Assembly: GCA_020026035.1 (NCBI GenBank)
Contig: JAHHRC010000046.1
Span: 1 to 10,825, forward strand
Reading direction: 5' to 3'
Source of the DNA: Erysipelotrichaceae bacterium
Lineage (GTDB): Bacteria; Bacillota_I; Bacilli_A; Erysipelotrichales; Erysipelotrichaceae
DNA length: 10,825 bases
A program made the translations under genes and the position numbers. Every line of letters begins with the position of its first letter. The first letter of the stretch is position 1. This document shows, one piece after another, positions 7,652 to 10,825 of this stretch. The notes beneath the pieces were generated by a model, which saw nothing but the letters and a program-made list of their open reading frames with translations, made no database searches and was not told where the DNA came from.

Positions 7652-8830
7652 ATGTACGAAGGTTTAAAAGAGGCGTTTACGTCAACGTTTAACAAAGAAC
7701 CAAAATGGATTTTTTCGGTACCAGGTCGTAGTGAATTAGGTGGTAACCACACTGATCATCAACATGGTCGTGTTCTTGCTTGTGCCATCGATTTAGACTC
7801 AAAAGCAGCTGTTGCGTTGAATGATGAAAACATCATTCGTTTGCAATCCAAAGGATTCTCAATGTGTGAAGTGAAACTTCCAATTGAAGATGCGAAGGAA
7901 AGTGAATATGGAACGACATTGGCTTTGATTAAGGGTGTTGTTCGTTACTTTGAAGACAAAGGTTGTACGGTAAAGGGCTTTGATGCCTATGTGGAAAGTG
8001 ATGTCTTAGTAGGCTCAGGTTTATCGAGTAGTGCATCCTTTGAAGTGTTGGTTGGTTTAATTGTGAATGTATTAAACCAATGTGGAATTAGTAATGAAGA
8101 AATTGCCATTGCGTCGCAATATGCAGAGAATGTGTACTTTGGGAAGCCTTGTGGGTTGATGGATCAAATGGCATGTTCGGTTGGTAATATCATTACAATT
8201 GATTTCAAAGATCCAAAGAATCCAGTGATTGAGGCAATTGATTTTGACTTTAGTACAACCAATCATTGCCTATGTATCATTGATAGTGGAGCATCGCATG
8301 CGGATTTAACAGATTGTTATGCAAGTATTCCAAATGAATTGAAGAAGGTTTCGAATTTCTTTGGAAAAGATGTCTTAAGAGATGTATGTGAAGAAGAATT
8401 CTATGCACATATTGACGAGGTGCGTAAGGTTGCGCATGATCGAGCAATACTGAGAGCGATGCATGTGTATGAAGATAATAAGCGTGTTGTGAAGATGGTT
8501 GAAGCGCTTAAGGCAAATGACTTTGATGGCTATTTGAAGCTTGTAACAGAGTCTGGTAATTCTTCTTGGCTTTACTTACAAAATGTCATTGCCGAAGGAA
8601 GAACAGAGGCACAGGAAGTTGCTTTAGCGATTGCTTATGCGAAGAAGTTGTTGAATGGTCGTGGGGCTGTTCGTGTGCATGGTGGTGGCTTCGCGGGCAC
8701 CATTCAAGCCTATGTTCCACTTGATATGAAAGATGACTTTGTAAAGCATATGGAAACCTTGCTAGGGGAAGGTAGTTGTCATATTCTTTCCATTCGTAAA
8801 GATGGTGCAGTGTTGTTGGAGGAACTATGA
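7652..8830 (+). CDS. galK: Galactokinase (GHMP kinase, divergent signature)
   Basis: A cytoplasmic 392-residue kinase, expected to convert alpha-D-galactose plus ATP to galactose-1-phosphate, the first phosphorylation of the Leloir pathway. The galactokinase signature is present as PGRSELGGNHTDHQHG (24-39), with the Arg at 26, His33 and Asp35 kept. The GHMP ATP-binding loop GSGLSSSAS is at 121-129. The catalytic Asp lies in GLMDQ (D171), and the C-terminal GHMP motif is VHGGGFAGT. The usual IGEHTDYN form differs: the galactose-contacting Glu is Asn32 and the Tyr is His36, as in a divergent galactokinase group I recall from clostridial and related genomes. The start at 7652 has AGGGAGG 7 nt upstream. 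The neighbouring mutarotase and the cre-like promoter support a galactose role, though another sugar substrate is not ruled out by sequence alone. Confidence 0.87.
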   Translation: MYEGLKEAFTSTFNKEPKWIFSVPGRSELGGNHTDHQHGRVLACAIDLDSKAAVALNDENIIRLQSKGFSMCEVKLPIEDAKESEYGTTLALIKGVVRYFEDKGCTVKGFDAYVESDVLVGSGLSSSASFEVLVGLIVNVLNQCGISNEEIAIASQYAENVYFGKPCGLMDQMACSVGNIITIDFKDPKNPVIEAIDFDFSTTNHCLCIIDSGASHADLTDCYASIPNELKKVSNFFGKDVLRDVCEEEFYAHIDEVRKVAHDRAILRAMHVYEDNKRVVKMVEALKANDFDGYLKLVTESGNSSWLYLQNVIAEGRTEAQEVALAIAYAKKLLNGRGAVRVHGGGFAGTIQAYVPLDMKDDFVKHMETLLGEGSCHILSIRKDGAVLLEEL

Positions 8831-9846
8831 TTGAGTCCTATGTGTTTTCCACATTGAAAGATGGTCGTGATGTGATGGCCTATGCGATTACGAATACGTA
8901 TGGGGAAAAGGCGACGATTTTGAATTATGGAGCGACGATTGCATCTCTTGAAGTGTTGAATCGCGATGGTATTTTACAGGATGTTGTTTTAGGGGCGGAC
9001 CGTTATGAATCATTAGAAGACGGTCAATATTTAGGGCAAGTAATGGGTCGTTGTGGAAATCGAATAGCCAATGCGACGTTTACGATTGATGAACATACGT
9101 TCCACTTAGATCCGATGGAAGGTGTACACCACCTACACGGGGCAAAGGGAAACTTTGCCAATCAGTTGTTTGAAGTAAGCTGTAGTAAGAATACCGTGAG
9201 CTTGCATTATGTCGATGATGGACAAGACGGCTGGGAGAGTCCTTTGGATGTAACGATTCGTTATACCTTTGATGACTCACATGCGTTGCGGATTGAGTAT
9301 GAGTGCATTGCCTATGGGGATACGCTAATTTCACCGACTAACCATGCCTACTTTAATCTCAATGCACCACACGATGTCTTAGATACCGAATTAATGATTC
9401 ATGCGAAGTATTATGCGCCAAAGTCGGAATTACATATGCCGGATGGATCGTTAGAACTTGTAAAAAATACGCCTTTAGATTTTACAAGTATGCGTCGCAT
9501 GGGGCATACTTTAGATAGGGATTTCTTCCCAGACTATCAAGATAGCTATGATGACTTCTTCTTGTTAGATGAGAAGGGATTCAAGGAGGCTGCGGTTGCC
9601 TATCATCCAGAAAGTGGGATTGAGATGAAGGTCTTTACCGATGCGCCAACGATTATTCTGTATACACCGGTTGTTGAAGAGGGTGTTACGAATAAGGATC
9701 AAATGGAATTTAAGGGTCACATTGCCTTTTGTTTGGAAACACAGTATATGCCAAATGCGATCAACTGTGATACCTATGTGAAGCCTATTTTCCATAAGGG
9801 AGAGATGATGACATCGTGTACCGTCTTTGCCTTTTCGTCTAAGTAG
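8827..9846 (+). CDS. galM: Aldose 1-epimerase (galactose mutarotase)
   Basis: A 339-residue cytoplasmic mutarotase that interconverts beta- and alpha-D-galactose, supplying the alpha anomer used by galactokinase. Family motifs are in order: GRCGNRIANATF (74-85), HHLHGAKGNF (101-110) with H104, and SPTNHAYFNL (169-178) with the catalytic acid H173. YDDFFLLD follows with the sugar-binding Asp D242, then FCLETQYMPNAIN (301-313) with the catalytic base E304. Length and residue spacing match the well-studied Lactococcus enzyme. Differences from common forms are Asp243 where His is frequent and AKGNF where a GG-type loop is usual. The ATG overlaps the galK stop as ATGA. A GGAGG at 8818-8822, inside the end of galK and 4 nt before the ATG, indicates translational coupling, so the two genes are co-expressed from the galK promoter. 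Confidence 0.93.
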   Translation: MIESYVFSTLKDGRDVMAYAITNTYGEKATILNYGATIASLEVLNRDGILQDVVLGADRYESLEDGQYLGQVMGRCGNRIANATFTIDEHTFHLDPMEGVHHLHGAKGNFANQLFEVSCSKNTVSLHYVDDGQDGWESPLDVTIRYTFDDSHALRIEYECIAYGDTLISPTNHAYFNLNAPHDVLDTELMIHAKYYAPKSELHMPDGSLELVKNTPLDFTSMRRMGHTLDRDFFPDYQDSYDDFFLLDEKGFKEAAVAYHPESGIEMKVFTDAPTIILYTPVVEEGVTNKDQMEFKGHIAFCLETQYMPNAINCDTYVKPIFHKGEMMTSCTVFAFSSK

Positions 9847-9855
9847 TATACAAAC

Positions 9856-9887
9856 AAACTAGAATGGTTACCTGTTCTAGTTTTCTT
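9856..9887 (+). terminator. Hairpin with T-run after galM (terminator or attenuator)
   Basis: A perfect 9-bp inverted repeat, AAACTAGAA (9856-9864) and TTCTAGTTT (9875-9883), can be extended inward by a T-G pair and an inner GG/CC. The downstream tract is TTTTCTTATTT. It lies 10 nt after the galM stop and only 22 nt before the next start codon. The simplest reading is the galKM terminator with partial read-through. Because no strong promoter is visible in the gap, it may instead act as an attenuator for the downstream gene. Confidence 0.7.
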
Positions 9888-9893
9888 ATTTCA

Positions 9894-9898
9894 GGAGG
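9894..9898 (+). promoter_or_regulatory. Ribosome binding site fixing the SAM-hydrolase start
   Basis: GGAGG is placed 7 nt before the ATG at 9906. The longer in-frame ATG at 9864 lies within the hairpin and adds 14 residues (MVTCSSFLISGGKE) that are actually the translated hairpin and ribosome binding site. The 9906 start is therefore preferred. Confidence 0.9.
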
Positions 9899-9905
9899 GA
9901 AAGAA

Positions 9906-10754
9906 ATGAAGCCAATCATTGTATTGCAAAGCGACTTCTCGTTAGCTTGGTCTGCAGTAGCGAGTATGAAGGGTGTGATCAAGTCTGTAGATCGTACCTT
10001 AGACATTGAAGATGGAACACATGAAATTGAGCCATATAATATATGGCTAGCAGCCGAAGAGTTGCGTACCGTAGAGTCTTGTTTTCCAAAAGGCACGGTG
10101 TTTGTGTCGGTGGTGGATCCTGGTGTTGGTACGAGTCGTAAGGCGAGTGTTGCCCTATTAAAGGATGGATCGTATGTAGTTACACCAGACAATGGAACGT
10201 TGTCTTTAGTAAAGGAAACCGTTGGAATTCACGAGATTCGGGAGATTGATGTGCCACGGAATCGTTTAACGACGCATGAAAAGATTAATGTCTTTGAAGG
10301 TCGTGATGTGTTTGCTTACGTAGCCGCAAGGCTTGCAAGTGGCTGTATTGCCTTTTCGGAAGTTGGGGAGTTGTATAGTGTCGATGATGTTGTGGAGTGT
10401 GAAGAGTTACGGGCGAAACCAATCTTAAAAGAAGGCTATGCCAAGGGGTTTGTGACCTATGGACTTTCGCATTTTGGTGGTATTCGGTTGAGTATTACAA
10501 ATGTGCAATTTGAAGAAGTGTGTGGCTTTCAATTGAATGATTTGATTCACACGAAGATCACACATGAAGGTAAGGTGTTATTTGAAGACGATGTGAAGTT
10601 TGTAAAGAGCTTTGGCTATGTGGAAAAAGGCGAGCCGCTGTTATACTTTGGATCGCAGTTGTATGTGTCACTAGATTTGAATTGTGCAAACTTTATGCAA
10701 ACCTATGATGTGCATGCAGGGATTGCATATGAGGTAGAGTTTACGAAGGGATAA
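9906..10754 (+). CDS. SAM hydrolase / SAM hydroxide adenosyltransferase family protein, altered active site
   Basis: A 282-residue member of the SAM_adeno_trans (DUF62) family, related to fluorinase and SalL chlorinase. Family enzymes split S-adenosylmethionine into adenosine and methionine. Visible landmarks are QSDF (8-11, ribose-binding Asp D10), MKGVI (21-25), VVDPGVGTSRK (69-79) with D71 and R78, TPDNGTLS (93-100), FEGRDVFAY (130-138), and the C-terminal domain with FGSQLYVSLDLN near the end. D71 and R78 have the 7-residue spacing of the archaeal Asp-Arg-His triad. The third position, normally His in FHGRD, is Glu131. The Asp usually five residues after the DF Asp is Trp15, and the usual Gly after DF is Ser12. 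Fold membership is clear, but full hydrolase activity is doubtful. It is probably expressed on its own or by read-through from galKM, with no obvious metabolic link to galactose. Confidence 0.8.
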   Translation: MKPIIVLQSDFSLAWSAVASMKGVIKSVDRTLDIEDGTHEIEPYNIWLAAEELRTVESCFPKGTVFVSVVDPGVGTSRKASVALLKDGSYVVTPDNGTLSLVKETVGIHEIREIDVPRNRLTTHEKINVFEGRDVFAYVAARLASGCIAFSEVGELYSVDDVVECEELRAKPILKEGYAKGFVTYGLSHFGGIRLSITNVQFEEVCGFQLNDLIHTKITHEGKVLFEDDVKFVKSFGYVEKGEPLLYFGSQLYVSLDLNCANFMQTYDVHAGIAYEVEFTKG

Positions 10755-10758
10755 GAAA

Positions 10759-10778
10759 AGATGGTATTTCTACCATCT
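10759..10778. terminator. Hairpin after the SAM-hydrolase gene, stronger on the minus strand
   Basis: An 8-bp perfect stem, AGATGGTA (10759-10766) and TACCATCT (10771-10778), has a 4-nt loop. On the minus strand the loop is GAAA (GNRA type) and TTTTCTTAT follows, a good terminator. On the plus strand the downstream sequence (CATCTTAGATTT) is a weak T-tract. It begins 4 nt after the stop at 10754 and probably serves two convergent genes. Confidence 0.65.
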
Positions 10779-10782
10779 CATC

Positions 10783-10825
10783 TTAGATTTCAATTGCTTT
10801 GTTTAAATAGAAGCTATAGGCATAG
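10783..10825 (-). CDS. Possible C-terminus of a convergent gene (partial, product unknown)
   Basis: Reading leftwards from the window edge, one minus-strand frame stays open for 13 codons and ends in TAA at 10783-10785, giving ...YAYSFYLNKAIEI. The other two minus frames meet stops within this stretch. The stop lies 4 nt before a hairpin that has its T-run on the minus strand, as expected for the end of a convergent gene. The fragment is too short to assign a family, and chance openness of 13 codons is possible. Confidence 0.4.
   Translation of the reverse strand, partial: YAYSFYLNKAIEI

Noticed and set aside
8072..9795. Short minus-strand open frames opposite galK and galM
   Set aside because: They are shadows of strongly supported plus-strand genes, with no start signals or recognisable protein features.
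9864..9905. 14-codon extension of the SAM-hydrolase gene
   Set aside because: These codons are the hairpin and the ribosome binding site; family proteins start right before the IIVLQSDF strand, matching the 9906 start.
1..10825. CRISPR arrays, insertion sequences, tRNA/rRNA genes, large direct repeats, riboswitches
   Set aside because: None seen by eye. The only tandem structure is the diverged MucBP units, and intergenic gaps are all under about 165 bases and accounted for by promoters and hairpins.

Overview
The window reads as an ordinary chromosomal stretch of a low-GC Gram-positive bacterium (Bacillota). Evidence: strong GGAGG-type ribosome binding sites about 7 nt before starts, A/T-rich coding bias, a MucBP-repeat cell-wall protein with a sortase signal, and a cre-like catabolite site. 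The divergent galactokinase signature and the SAM-hydrolase type would fit Erysipelotrichia or a relative, but that placement is inference.

Layout. Bases 1-4220 (+) encode a giant secreted surface protein. Its start codon lies one base to the left of the window. It has a signal peptide, an acidic spacer, a long adhesin-like region with Ig-like stretches, six MucBP-type repeats and a VPRTG sorting signal. A 12-bp hairpin at 4225-4254 ends it and probably also ends the convergent SNF2 gene (4262-7489, -), a SWIM-zinc-finger/SNF2 helicase-like ATPase. Bases 7490-7651 are a divergent control region holding the SNF2 ribosome binding site, a cre-like operator and an extended -10 promoter. They drive galK-galM (7652-9846, +), which overlap by ATGA. 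A hairpin at 9856-9883 separates galM from a SAM-hydrolase/adenosyl-hydroxide-transferase family gene (9906-10754, +) in which the usual catalytic His is Glu. A last hairpin (10759-10778) and an open minus-strand frame ending at 10783 suggest a convergent gene entering from the right edge.

How it works together. galK and galM form a galactose-utilisation unit: mutarotation of beta- to alpha-galactose, then phosphorylation to galactose-1-phosphate. It probably sits under CcpA or another LacI/GalR-type repressor. galT and galE are not in the window. The surface protein and the SNF2 protein appear functionally unrelated to it. I see no CRISPR array, insertion sequence, tRNA/rRNA or recognisable defence locus. 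The points worth a second look are the altered SAM-hydrolase active site, the codon-usage switch inside the surface-protein gene, the cre-like site, and the possible attenuator ahead of the SAM-hydrolase gene.
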